This document shows positions 14,895 through 23,936 of a stretch of DNA of 64,000 bases, piece by piece. The notes under the pieces were generated by a model. That model had not been told where the DNA came from. It was given only the letters and a program-made list of their open reading frames with translations, and made no database searches. The position numbers were made by a program, and so were the translations under genes. The DNA comes from Candidatus Melainabacteria bacterium (GTDB taxonomy: Bacteria; Cyanobacteriota; Vampirovibrionia; Obscuribacterales; Obscuribacteraceae), in the NCBI GenBank assembly GCA_003963305.1, contig RXJR01000016.1, positions 1 through 64,000 on the forward strand, read 5' to 3'. Each line of letters starts with the position of its first letter. The first letter of the stretch is position 1.

Positions 14895-17570
14895 ATGTTT
14901 AAAAAACTGTCCGAGCGACTCGGGCTGATTTCGCTCAGTCTACTTTTAACCACCTCTAACGCCTCCCTCGGCTCAGACAAGCCGTTGAAAAACAAGTCGG
15001 CAGGCAAATCAGCCGTGCCTGCAGAATATCGCCTCCCGGAAGGCATCTGTCCCAAAAGCTATGATTTATTTTTTCAACCCGAGCTGGGCAAACGCAGTTT
15101 TGCCGGCAAGGAGACGATATCAATCGTAGTGGCATCGGCTAAGCCTTCCATCGTCTTGAATGGCATCGAATTGAACATACTGAGCGCCACACTAAAAGAT
15201 AGCTCCGGCAAGACAACCAAACTGAAAGTGACTCCGGAAGCCAAATTTGAGAGAATTCACCTGCAAAACGGCTCGACGATTCAGCCAGGCAACTATCAGC
15301 TTTCGATCAACTTTACAGGCACGCTCAATGACAAATTGCGGGGCTTCTATCGTTCTGATTTCAAAGACAAGAAGGGCGTCACGCACTTCATCGCTACGAC
15401 TCAAATGGAGCCTACAGATGCCAGGCGAATGTTCCCCTGCTTCGACGAGCCGAGTTACAAAGCCACCTACAAAGTGACCGCATCCATCGATCCCGCCCTT
15501 GTCGCGATATCAAACAGTGCCGTTGCCGAAGACAAAGTCGATGCGAAAACTCATAAGCGAGTCATGAAGTTCGAAGAAACTCCCGTTATGTCGAGTTATC
15601 TTCTTGCACTTATTGTCGGTCCCTTTAGGAGCACACCCCTGGCCGTTTCTGAAGGTGTTCCAGTGAAAGTCTGGTGTGTTGCCGATCGAACTTCATTGGG
15701 CACGTATGCACAGCAAGTAGCGACCAAGTTATTGCCTTTTTACAACAAGTATTTCGGCGTTCCGTATCCAGGCAAAAAGCTCGATTTAATTGCCATTCCA
15801 GACTTTGAAGCAGGCGCTATGGAGAACCTTGGCGCGATCACATTCCGCGAGAGTGCACTGCTCATTCATGAAAAAACGGCATCAACAAGTTCTCGCATGG
15901 AAGTCTCATCCATAGTCGCCCACGAGATGGCGCACATGTGGTTCGGTGATCTTGTCACCATGAAATGGTGGGATGACCTCTGGCTCAACGAAGCGTTCGC
16001 CACCTGGATGGCCACAAAAGCTTGCGATTTCTTGCGTCCCGACTGGCATGAGTGGGATCACTTTGCTGCCGACCGCGCTCGTGCTCTGGAAAGTGATTCT
16101 TTGATGTCGACACGTCCGATTCACTTCAATGTCGACAACCCGCTGCAAGCGCTGGAGATGTTCGACGAGATCACCTACACGAAGGGTGCGTCGATTCTCA
16201 GAATGCTCGAGCGATTTGTTGGCGAAGATACATTCCAGATTGGTATTCAGGACTATATCAAAGCGCACCAGTTCAGTAATGCCACGACCGAAGATTTGTG
16301 GAGCGCAATTGGTACGGCTTCGAAGTTAGATGTTTCAGCCCTGATGAAAAATTGGGTGATGAAACCCGGTTACCCTCTTGTTGATATTCAGAAATCAGCA
16401 CGTGGACTCGATCTCGTTCAGTATCGATTCATCCTGATTCCGCCCGCTACCGATCAGACTCCGGCCAAAACGATCTGGCACACTCCCGTTTCCTTCCGCC
16501 ATTCCAACGAGCAATCTCCTGAGAAGTTTTTGTTTGAAGATCAAAATGCGACGCTGACTAAACCGATGGAAGCGCCGTTCACCGCCAATGCACATGGTGA
16601 CGGTTACTTTCGCGTCAAATATACCGATGAGCAACTCAAGAAACTGGCGTCGGCGATTCAAAACTTTGATGTTCAGGAGCGTCTTGGTCTGATAACAGAT
16701 CAATGGGCACTCTGTTACAACAACAAAGTTTCGATTGAGTCATTTCTGAATTTGACGAAAGCTTACGCTGATGAAAAGGATCCAACCGTAATTGGTGCGT
16801 TGATCGAAAAAATCAATGGTCTATACAAGTTCATTACGCCTCCTGCGCGTCCTGCCTTCGCCACGTTCGTAAGAAACACGCTCTCCCGACAGAAAGAAGA
16901 ATTCGGATGGCAGCCTCACTCCGGTGAGTCGGATCTGACGGCATTGGCAAGAGTAGATGTCTTGAGAACACTGGGCACCATCGGTCAGGATCAGAGCGTC
17001 ATCGATAAGGCGCGACAACTTTTCGCTCAATACGCGAAAAACACAGCATCGCTCGACCCAAACATTGCCGAGGCAGTCACGGTGATTGTGGCTTATAACG
17101 GCAATGCATCAGACTACAAGCAATTGTCCAAACTCTGGCAGACCGCTCAAACTCCTGAAATCGAAAAGCGCGCACTGTTTTCTTTAGCGCTTTTCAAACA
17201 ACCGGAGCTTGCCGATCAGACTCTGGCCATGTCAATCACCGATAAGGTTCGTACACAAGATGCGCCCCGACTATTGGGTCGCTTACTGGGTCAAGTTGAT
17301 ACCAGTGCCAGAGCATTTGCGTTTGTCCAGAGCAACTGGGCTGTGCTCAACAAGCGGTTCCCACCAAATTCGATGCCGCAGATCGTTTCAGCCGCTGCCG
17401 CTTCTTTCACCACAGCCGAGCAAGAGTCAAAGGCAAGAGTGTTTGTATCTACACACCCGATGGCGGCAGGAAAACGTACGATCAGGAAAGCACTTGAGTG
17501 GATACATGGCAACGTCATCTTCCGCCGCAATGCTGCCATTGAGTTGAATAACTCTCTGACGAAAAAATAA
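14895..17570 (+). CDS. Exported M1-family zinc aminopeptidase
   Basis: 891 residues with a signal peptide (residues about 1-30). The N-terminal beta domain holds TQMEPTDARRMFPCFDEP. The substrate-anchoring GAMENLG motif is near 305-311, the zinc site HEMAHMWFGD near 342, the third ligand Glu in WLNEAFATWM near 364, and a catalytic Tyr in the ITYTKGASIL segment. A C-terminal helical ERAP1-like domain fills residues about 530-890. This is the full M1 architecture, similar to aminopeptidase N/ERAP rather than the short leukotriene A4 hydrolase group. It removes N-terminal residues from peptides, here probably in the periplasm. GGGGAGAAG precedes ATG 14895. Its TAA shares one base with the next ATG. 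Confidence 0.95.
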   Translation: MFKKLSERLGLISLSLLLTTSNASLGSDKPLKNKSAGKSAVPAEYRLPEGICPKSYDLFFQPELGKRSFAGKETISIVVASAKPSIVLNGIELNILSATLKDSSGKTTKLKVTPEAKFERIHLQNGSTIQPGNYQLSINFTGTLNDKLRGFYRSDFKDKKGVTHFIATTQMEPTDARRMFPCFDEPSYKATYKVTASIDPALVAISNSAVAEDKVDAKTHKRVMKFEETPVMSSYLLALIVGPFRSTPLAVSEGVPVKVWCVADRTSLGTYAQQVATKLLPFYNKYFGVPYPGKKLDLIAIPDFEAGAMENLGAITFRESALLIHEKTASTSSRMEVSSIVAHEMAHMWFGDLVTMKWWDDLWLNEAFATWMATKACDFLRPDWHEWDHFAADRARALESDSLMSTRPIHFNVDNPLQALEMFDEITYTKGASILRMLERFVGEDTFQIGIQDYIKAHQFSNATTEDLWSAIGTASKLDVSALMKNWVMKPGYPLVDIQKSARGLDLVQYRFILIPPATDQTPAKTIWHTPVSFRHSNEQSPEKFLFEDQNATLTKPMEAPFTANAHGDGYFRVKYTDEQLKKLASAIQNFDVQERLGLITDQWALCYNNKVSIESFLNLTKAYADEKDPTVIGALIEKINGLYKFITPPARPAFATFVRNTLSRQKEEFGWQPHSGESDLTALARVDVLRTLGTIGQDQSVIDKARQLFAQYAKNTASLDPNIAEAVTVIVAYNGNASDYKQLSKLWQTAQTPEIEKRALFSLALFKQPELADQTLAMSITDKVRTQDAPRLLGRLLGQVDTSARAFAFVQSNWAVLNKRFPPNSMPQIVSAAAASFTTAEQESKARVFVSTHPMAAGKRTIRKALEWIHGNVIFRRNAAIELNNSLTKK

Positions 17571-18391
17571 TGGCTGTTGCTGGTCGAAGAGCAGCTGCGA
17601 AACCCGCCATTAAAGCGATTATCGCCTTACTTGGTTGCGCCCTCATCATGCAGGCAGCAACAGAGCATGCACTTGGCAGACAGGTAGCTTCGCCTCCAGC
17701 CCGGATGTTGTGGGCCTGGGAACGTCCTGAGGATCTGCGTTTTATCGATGCGAAAACGACCGGCGTAGCCTATCTAGTCGCCACTATAAAACTTAGAGGT
17801 GGTGCCGTAATTTGCATAAACCGCCACCAACCGCTGCGCGTTCCACCTGGCACTTACATGATGCCAGTCGTCAGAATCGAGTCTGACGGAACCCTGGACA
17901 GTTCAAGGACAACAGAAATCGAGAAGATAGCCGCGATAATTCCGCGCTTCTTGACCCCACGTGTGCGTGGTTTTCAATTTGACTTCGACGCCCGTAAAAG
18001 CGAAAGGGGCTGGTATAAAAATTTCTTGCTGAAGATGCGTGAGACGCTTCCAGCCGATCTTTACCTGTCGATGACGTCAATCGCTTCCTGGTGCCTGGGT
18101 GACGACTGGATCAACGGCAATAAATTGCCTGTTGATGAAGTCGTCCCAATGTTTTTCGAGATGGGCGCAGACACAAGACAGATAGGCGTTCTTCTCGACA
18201 ATGGCAACACATTCGGACACACCTTTCAGTCAATTGGAATTTCAGACAAGGACATGGCGATAAACAAACGTCTTGGCAAGTTCGTAACAGGTATACTAAA
18301 GCCGACTCCACGGCTTTATATGTTTTCGCGCAAGCCGTGGAACCAACAGAAAGTGCAAACGCTGGTGCAAGAGGTCAATAACTGGAAATGA
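17570..18391 (+). CDS. Exported DUF3142-like protein
   Basis: 273 residues. A hydrophobic N-terminal helix (about 17-34) serves as signal or anchor. The rest resembles DUF3142 as I remember it: MLWAWERPEDLRFID near the start, a central GFQFDFDAR strand with acidic residues like a TIM-barrel hydrolase active site, LYLSMTSIASWCLGDDW, then VPMFFEMGAD. The barrel-like pattern suggests a glycoside hydrolase-like fold, but no activity is established. ATG 17570 overlaps the M1 gene stop by one base and its TGA overlaps the next ATG by four bases (ATGA), so it is firmly part of the operon. Confidence 0.7.
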   Translation: MAVAGRRAAAKPAIKAIIALLGCALIMQAATEHALGRQVASPPARMLWAWERPEDLRFIDAKTTGVAYLVATIKLRGGAVICINRHQPLRVPPGTYMMPVVRIESDGTLDSSRTTEIEKIAAIIPRFLTPRVRGFQFDFDARKSERGWYKNFLLKMRETLPADLYLSMTSIASWCLGDDWINGNKLPVDEVVPMFFEMGADTRQIGVLLDNGNTFGHTFQSIGISDKDMAINKRLGKFVTGILKPTPRLYMFSRKPWNQQKVQTLVQEVNNWK

Positions 18392-20691
18392 ATATCGCAA
18401 AAGTCGGAGTGATGATTGCTGCTCTCTCGTTCTGTTTAAACCCGATGAGAGCTTACTCGTGCGGACCATTCTTCGACGAAACGGTTTTCAGTTACCAGTA
18501 CCATCCCGACCTGCCGCTCAAATTTTTCGCCGATGGCAAGCTTGGTGTCATAGAACCCAGTTTTGCCCGCTCCTATTTATTTGCTGCCTACCGCGATTTG
18601 TCCGGTAAGCCTCTCACCGATGCTGAGCAGAAGTCCATTATAAAAGTCTGGGAAACTCGCATGACCAACGCCGATGCGGTTGTCGGTTATGCCGGCGCGG
18701 GCATGGAAAACTGGTTGAAAGAGAGAAACAAACTGCCCGGCATCAAGAAGATCGATATGATCTCGTCTGACAGACCGGTATCTCAAACCGATGGCGACAC
18801 AGCCAACACGTATTTAAACTGCCCGGATGATGCATTCAAAAATGCCACCACAATCTTGCAACAAAAAATCAGCAAGTTTGGCGCTAATTCGGCGGCAGTA
18901 AAAGATTGGGTGGGAGCACAAGACCAGGTATTCAGCCATTGCGCTGGTCCCAGCTATAAATGGGAAACGAAAAAATACGAGGCTGAGCCACCATTCCCCT
19001 CACCGGCCATTGCCTCCGCTGATGCGACTACCCGAGCTGATCGCGCCTATCAAATCGCCGCAGCACACTTTTACGCACAGAAATTCGATCAGGCCGCTCA
19101 GGAATTTGATGCCATAGCAAAGGACGAATCATCACCTTATCGCGACATTGCACCGTATCTGGCGGCTCGCTGTATGCTCCGAAAAGGAACCCTGGCTCCG
19201 AAATATGACATTGGCGCCCTTCAACACGCGCAACAACGTCTGAAAAATATTATTGACGACTCGAAATCATCAGCCAATATTCGCGAAGCCGCAAACAAAC
19301 TTTTGACTTTTATTGCCATACGAGAGACACCCGAAGCAACGCTAAAAGCCCTTGCCCACAAAATCGCCAATGGTGGAGCCAATGAAGCTTTCGGTCAAGA
19401 TGTGATCGACTACACATGCATGCTCGATAAATACTTTGACTGGAGCGTTGACAACGAATCGAACGAATCGCCCAAGCTGTCCCAAATACCTGCCGCCGCA
19501 CAATCCGATCTGACTGAATGGATCACTCTCGTACAAACCACAGATGCTCAGGCTGAAGAAGCTGCGTTCAAGAAATGGAATAATTCCAAGACGCCTCTCT
19601 GGCTGATTCCAGCGATTATGCATGCGAAAGCAGGTGGCAAAAACAGCGCCGCTTTAATCGAGTCTGCCCTTGCTGTGCCAGCCAGTTCCTCAGCCTATTT
19701 GACGGTGCGATACTATGCAGTCAAATTGCTTGTCGAATCAAAAGATTATGCCCGAGCAAAGAAGACGATCGACGAGGCTCTGGCGCTCAAAGACAATCCT
19801 CCTTCAACCGTTAACTTATTCCTCGACCAGAAAATCAAACTGGCAAAATCGATCGCCGAGTTCTGGCCCGATGCCGTTCGCTTCAGCGCTGGAGCAATGA
19901 ACGATTCTATGGGACTGGAAACTCCAGACGATCTGGATAAAGCAGAAGCAAGAAATAGTTGGTACGTCGGACCTTCAGCTTTCAGCCCGAGCGCAGCAAA
20001 CGTGATTAATCAATCGATGCCGCTCAGCATACTGGCTAATGCAGTCTGGTCGAACTGGGCAGTAGCTCAGAAACGGGATTTTCTACAAGCCGTCTGGACT
20101 CGAGCTATTCTGCTCAACGATGACAAAGTGATCGCTCAAATCACTCCCCTTCTAGCCGCCCAGAATCCGCTTCTGGCAAAGTTGCTCAATGAATATAAAG
20201 CCGCGACCAATCCAGACCAGAAAAGATTTCTAAGCACGTACATTCTTCTGATAGACCCGGCTATGCGCCCCTATGTCACGCCAGGAACGGCGCGACAAGC
20301 CGCTTTTAATAAGATTGACGACTTTCAGGACAACTGGTGGTGCTCTACCGGTCCTTCTACAAGCGACGACGGAGACACACCTCAGAAACCGGTGAAAGTC
20401 AAAGCTGATTTTCTAACGCCAGCTCAACTCGCTCAGGCTGCTGCCGAGGACAAAAAATTGAAGGCTGCCGGATCTGGTTCCACATACCTGCTGACGGAAC
20501 TGCTAGCCTACGCAAAGAAGCCTGGAACGAAGGATAAGCGTTTGCCGGAAGCGCTTTACCACGCAATCAGATCGCCAAAATTCGCCTGTACGGACAAAAA
20601 CACTTCCGCTCTATCGAAGACAGCATTTCAACTGATGCATAAACAATATCCTCATGATCCATGGACAGCGAAAACACAGTATTGGTACTAA
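18388..20691 (+). CDS. Large exported helical-repeat protein of unknown function
   Basis: 767 residues. Signal peptide 1-24 with a Cys at the likely cleavage region (YSCGPFFDE), which could be a lipoprotein-like start but lacks a proper lipobox. About residues 200-660 are helical, with TPR-like pairs (RAYQIAAAHFYAQKFDQAAQ near 225). There are acidic and aromatic conserved-looking patches (NWWCSTG near 648). No enzyme motif seen. It overlaps the upstream DUF3142-like gene by 4 bases and the downstream hydrolase gene by 31 bases. Probably periplasmic or surface exposed; a partner of the M1/DUF3142-like pair is a reasonable guess. Confidence 0.65.
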   Translation: MNIAKVGVMIAALSFCLNPMRAYSCGPFFDETVFSYQYHPDLPLKFFADGKLGVIEPSFARSYLFAAYRDLSGKPLTDAEQKSIIKVWETRMTNADAVVGYAGAGMENWLKERNKLPGIKKIDMISSDRPVSQTDGDTANTYLNCPDDAFKNATTILQQKISKFGANSAAVKDWVGAQDQVFSHCAGPSYKWETKKYEAEPPFPSPAIASADATTRADRAYQIAAAHFYAQKFDQAAQEFDAIAKDESSPYRDIAPYLAARCMLRKGTLAPKYDIGALQHAQQRLKNIIDDSKSSANIREAANKLLTFIAIRETPEATLKALAHKIANGGANEAFGQDVIDYTCMLDKYFDWSVDNESNESPKLSQIPAAAQSDLTEWITLVQTTDAQAEEAAFKKWNNSKTPLWLIPAIMHAKAGGKNSAALIESALAVPASSSAYLTVRYYAVKLLVESKDYARAKKTIDEALALKDNPPSTVNLFLDQKIKLAKSIAEFWPDAVRFSAGAMNDSMGLETPDDLDKAEARNSWYVGPSAFSPSAANVINQSMPLSILANAVWSNWAVAQKRDFLQAVWTRAILLNDDKVIAQITPLLAAQNPLLAKLLNEYKAATNPDQKRFLSTYILLIDPAMRPYVTPGTARQAAFNKIDDFQDNWWCSTGPSTSDDGDTPQKPVKVKADFLTPAQLAQAAAEDKKLKAAGSGSTYLLTELLAYAKKPGTKDKRLPEALYHAIRSPKFACTDKNTSALSKTAFQLMHKQYPHDPWTAKTQYWY

Positions 20692-22319
20692 GATTCGTGT
20701 TTTGTAAGCTTTTAGTTGCCGCCCTCGTTTCCACATTGATTTGCGTGGAATCGGTTTCTGCACACTCGAATAAAGGCACACACAATCACGCCAATTCAAA
20801 GCAAGGCGGGTCGCCGGGTCAGAATGGCGCGCAGTCAGGTACCCAGACAAACCAGCTCGACACTCCACCCTGCTTGAGTTGGATCAGTCCGGTATTGAAA
20901 CCGAGAGCTTTGCTCTTGTGCGTACATGGGCTTGGACTGTACAGCGGCAGCTATGCGAATTTCGGTAAGAGACTGGCCCGGCTCGGGATTAATGTCTACG
21001 CAATCGACGTGCGGGGTTTCGGATCGTGGATGCGTAATGGAGGGCACGATCAGGTAGATTTCAACGGTTGTCTGAACGACGTGAAAACAACACTTCTATC
21101 GATTCGCAGTGCTAATCCTGGTATGCCGGTCTTCCTGCTCGGTGAATCCATGGGTGGTGCGATCGCTTTGAGAGCGGCTTCGATGTATCCGGATCTGATT
21201 GACGGCTTAATTTCTGCAGTACCATCAGGTGATCGGTTCAAGCAGAAAAAGACTGACTTGAAAGTCGCTCTGCAGTTCTTAAAAGGTGCCGATAAACAGT
21301 TCGATGTCGGGTCTGCGATAGTGGATCAGGCTACTGCAAATCCCAAGCTTCGCGACGACTGGGCAAGTAATCCGCTTGATCGCATGAATCTGTCACCGAA
21401 GGAATTGATTCAGTTTCAATCATTTATGAATGACAATCATGACTCAGCAAAAAAGATCATTACCACTCCCGTACTTATGGTGCAGGGCAACAACGATAAA
21501 CTCGTTAAGCCCGAAGGTACGTGGGATTTGTTCAACGAAATCGCATCTGAACAAAAATCTTTTCTTGCCGTGCCCAGTGAGCATTTAATTTTCGAAGAAC
21601 AGCAGGACAAGGAGCGTATTTTCGACCGCCGTATCGATCAAATGACCGCCGCCTGGATTATGTGTCACACCGCAGATACTGTCAGAACAGCAGCAGTGGC
21701 TCAAGCCCACAACAACTCACTTTCCGAACCGATAAACTTAATCGCGTCAGGAAATTATGCAGACGCAAAAACTGAATTACAGCAAATTTTAGAGCGCGAG
21801 CCCCTCAATGCAGAGGCGCACTATTGGCTCGGCATCACCCTCTACAAATCACGCAATGTCAGTGCGGCACAGAAAGAATTCGAGACTTGCGTCAGCCTTG
21901 GAAATGATCCGGTTCATTTGAAAGATGCTTCGAATTATTTGCTGGCAATCAAAGGCAAAGATGTAGATTTGCCGCCTGTCATTCCAACTGACTCAACCGG
22001 AACAGCGACTCCAATCAGTCATCCCGAAATTTCCCAGGGCGTGCCTACGGTGCTTGCCTTCTACGCCCCCTGGGTTGCCCAGTGTCGTGAGATAGTTCCC
22101 ATGTTCATGCAAGCGCAACAGCGATACGGACCACGTCTGCGCCTGATTCAAGTTGACATCGATACCCCGGACGGAAAAAGTCTTGCCAGCCAGCTCAATA
22201 TTGGTCCAATACCTACTTTCGTGTTCTTGACAGGCAGTGGCGATATAGCAAAAACTCGAATCGGCATGTCAAGCTTTATCGATTTTGCTAAGAACATAAC
22301 AACTATCTTGCCACGCTGA
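20661..22319 (+). CDS. Exported alpha/beta hydrolase fused to TPR and thioredoxin-like domains
   Basis: 552 residues. Signal peptide about 1-35. Residues 70-330: serine hydrolase of the monoglyceride-lipase type with LLCVHGLGLYSGSY (oxyanion region), nucleophile GESMGG, Asp in VQGNNDK, and His in VPSEHLIF. Residues about 350-430: a TPR pair (AKTELQQILEREPLNAEAHY). Residues about 450-552: a thioredoxin fold with FYAPWVAQC and cis-Pro in GPIPTFVFL. The usual CxxC is VxxC, so only one Cys remains and dithiol redox activity is lost. Its start overlaps the upstream gene by 31 bases. A triple fusion of this kind is unusual. Periplasmic lipase/esterase or acyltransferase with protein-binding domains is the best guess. 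Confidence 0.75.
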   Translation: MDSENTVLVLRFVFCKLLVAALVSTLICVESVSAHSNKGTHNHANSKQGGSPGQNGAQSGTQTNQLDTPPCLSWISPVLKPRALLLCVHGLGLYSGSYANFGKRLARLGINVYAIDVRGFGSWMRNGGHDQVDFNGCLNDVKTTLLSIRSANPGMPVFLLGESMGGAIALRAASMYPDLIDGLISAVPSGDRFKQKKTDLKVALQFLKGADKQFDVGSAIVDQATANPKLRDDWASNPLDRMNLSPKELIQFQSFMNDNHDSAKKIITTPVLMVQGNNDKLVKPEGTWDLFNEIASEQKSFLAVPSEHLIFEEQQDKERIFDRRIDQMTAAWIMCHTADTVRTAAVAQAHNNSLSEPINLIASGNYADAKTELQQILEREPLNAEAHYWLGITLYKSRNVSAAQKEFETCVSLGNDPVHLKDASNYLLAIKGKDVDLPPVIPTDSTGTATPISHPEISQGVPTVLAFYAPWVAQCREIVPMFMQAQQRYGPRLRLIQVDIDTPDGKSLASQLNIGPIPTFVFLTGSGDIAKTRIGMSSFIDFAKNITTILPR

Positions 22320-22380
22320 GACTGGAGATGCGTACGGGCTCATGTATCATAGTGTGGGCACATAATGAGAACGGTGGACA

Positions 22381-23169
22381 ATGACAACTACTGACTTATA
22401 CGAATCTGAAGCGCTTCTCGATCAAGCGCGCAAAGCAGCTAACAAACGACAATTCTCGGCGGCAGCAAACTTGTTCGATCAAGCTGCGAAACGCAGAGAA
22501 AAGGCTCTCGGAGAAGACGTCAGCGTTGCCCAAATTCTCGACGAACTCGGCGCAGTTCAGATTGCTCTCGGTAAATTTGATGAGGCTGAAAAGACTTTGA
22601 CCGGCGCACTGGCGATGGCAGAAAAGTTGCTTTATGCGGGTCATGGATTGCTCGTTCCTTTCTGTCAGCATCTTGCCGATTTGCATATTCTGCAAAAGAA
22701 ATATGCAGAGGCAGAACCGTTCGCTGCCAGAGCTCTGGAAATCAGTGAAAAAACTTTGAGTGGTGAACATCGAACCACTTTGCTCAACATTCAACGTCTG
22801 GGCCTGGTGCAGAGCAAATTAGACAAACAAGCCGACGCCGAGAAAACACTGACAAAAGCGCTGAAGCATATCGATTCTCCGCTCGGACCACTTGAAGAAT
22901 TCAAATATGAGCTCGCCATGTTATTCCAGGCTCAAGGGAAAACTGCCGAAGCTGAGAAAGCATACAAAGAAGCAATCGAAGGGCTCGAGTATCGCACCAA
23001 CCTGCCGAGACTGGCAGAATGTCTGACAAGTTACGCCGAGTTTTTGAAAGCAAACAATCGCGGCAGCGAAGCAGAGCCATTTCTTCAAAGAGCGAAAACA
23101 GCCAGCGAGAACAGTCGCGATTGGCATCATTCGCCGGATATCTTCCCGTCAACTTTGCTGCGAGCTTAA
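22381..23169 (+). CDS. TPR (kinesin light chain-type) protein
   Basis: 262 residues, almost wholly tetratricopeptide-type helical pairs with a period near 42 residues (EKTLTGALAMAEKLL, AEPFAARALEISEKTL, AEKTLTKALKHID, EKAYKEAIEGLEYR). No signal peptide, so cytoplasmic, unlike the five genes before it. ATG 22381 with GGTGG upstream; 61 bases from the hydrolase gene and followed by a strong terminator, so probably the last gene of the unit. The LLVPFCQHLADLHILQKKYAEAE stretch resembles the TPR block of the large 31478 protein, suggesting paralogy. Role: protein-protein scaffold, partner unknown. Confidence 0.75.
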   Translation: MTTTDLYESEALLDQARKAANKRQFSAAANLFDQAAKRREKALGEDVSVAQILDELGAVQIALGKFDEAEKTLTGALAMAEKLLYAGHGLLVPFCQHLADLHILQKKYAEAEPFAARALEISEKTLSGEHRTTLLNIQRLGLVQSKLDKQADAEKTLTKALKHIDSPLGPLEEFKYELAMLFQAQGKTAEAEKAYKEAIEGLEYRTNLPRLAECLTSYAEFLKANNRGSEAEPFLQRAKTASENSRDWHHSPDIFPSTLLRA

Positions 23170-23205
23170 TGCGCCCTTAAAGCGAACCTGTTGTAAAGTC
23201 AAAAC

Positions 23206-23240
23206 CAAGCGATAGTCGTGTCAATCACGACTATCGCTTG
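23206..23240. terminator. Strong bidirectional terminator
   Basis: Perfect 15-bp stem (23206-23220 with 23226-23240) and TCAAT loop between convergent genes. On the minus strand it is followed by GGTTTTGAC; on the plus strand by TTCAG. Confidence 0.75.
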
Positions 23241-23264
23241 TTCAGATATCTAAGTTCCAGATGC

Positions 23265-23876
23265 TTATGGGCAGCTTTCAGCCTGGCAACCAAGCAGTGC
23301 CGTATTCAATACAGATCCGATGCTGTTGCCATTCAGCGAAACTTTTCCAAGATAAATCGACTGTGTAGTCGATCCACTGTATTGAAAAGTTATCTGGGTT
23401 AGCACCTTACCAACGGTATTGCTCGGGAGGGAGGGACTGACCTGGTACCATCCCTGTCCGGCCGAATGGACAACAGTTCCGCTATTGGGCACAAATACAG
23501 AACTAAAGAAGGAACCATTCGGATTGTTGAAACAAAGTATGACGTTCAGATTCTGCAGAGCGCTCGAGCCGCCCACTGGACTGACATACCAGAGAATGTT
23601 GCTGAAAGTGTTGCTTGGCGGAGTCAAGACAACGCCCAGCGTGCCACCTGCAGCGTTAGGAGAAACCGCTGCGATATTTCTGCTGGTGCCGTAAGCAAAC
23701 TGCTTGCTCTGTCCCGTCACTTGCTGGAAAAATATGTTGCTGGCGCCACCGCTGCAACGGTAAAGCTGGGTGCTATTAGCAGGAGCTGCTTGAGCAGCAT
23801 AGCTAGAAGTGAAGGTCGACATGGCTACCAACGCTAGCATTCCTTTTGTAAGGTTTACATTTTTGATCAATTTCAC
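23265..23876 (-). CDS. Exported protein of unknown function
   Basis: 203 residues with a standard signal peptide (MKLIKNVNLTKGMLALVAMS, cleavage after AQA about 31). The mature part is rich in Ser, Asn, Gln and Gly, has three Cys residues (one after the signal, two at the C-terminal end CQAESC), and many short beta-prone segments. No charged active-site motif. It looks like an extracellular or surface beta-sandwich protein. AAGGAG precedes ATG 23876 at slightly long distance. It ends at the shared terminator. Family not recognised. Confidence 0.65.
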   Translation of the reverse strand: MKLIKNVNLTKGMLALVAMSTFTSSYAAQAAPANSTQLYRCSGGASNIFFQQVTGQSKQFAYGTSRNIAAVSPNAAGGTLGVVLTPPSNTFSNILWYVSPVGGSSALQNLNVILCFNNPNGSFFSSVFVPNSGTVVHSAGQGWYQVSPSLPSNTVGKVLTQITFQYSGSTTQSIYLGKVSLNGNSIGSVLNTALLGCQAESCP

Positions 23877-23936
23877 GTTCCTGCTCCTTTTAAAACCAGC
23901 GAAAGTATATCACTGGTCGAGCTATTTTCAGACGCC

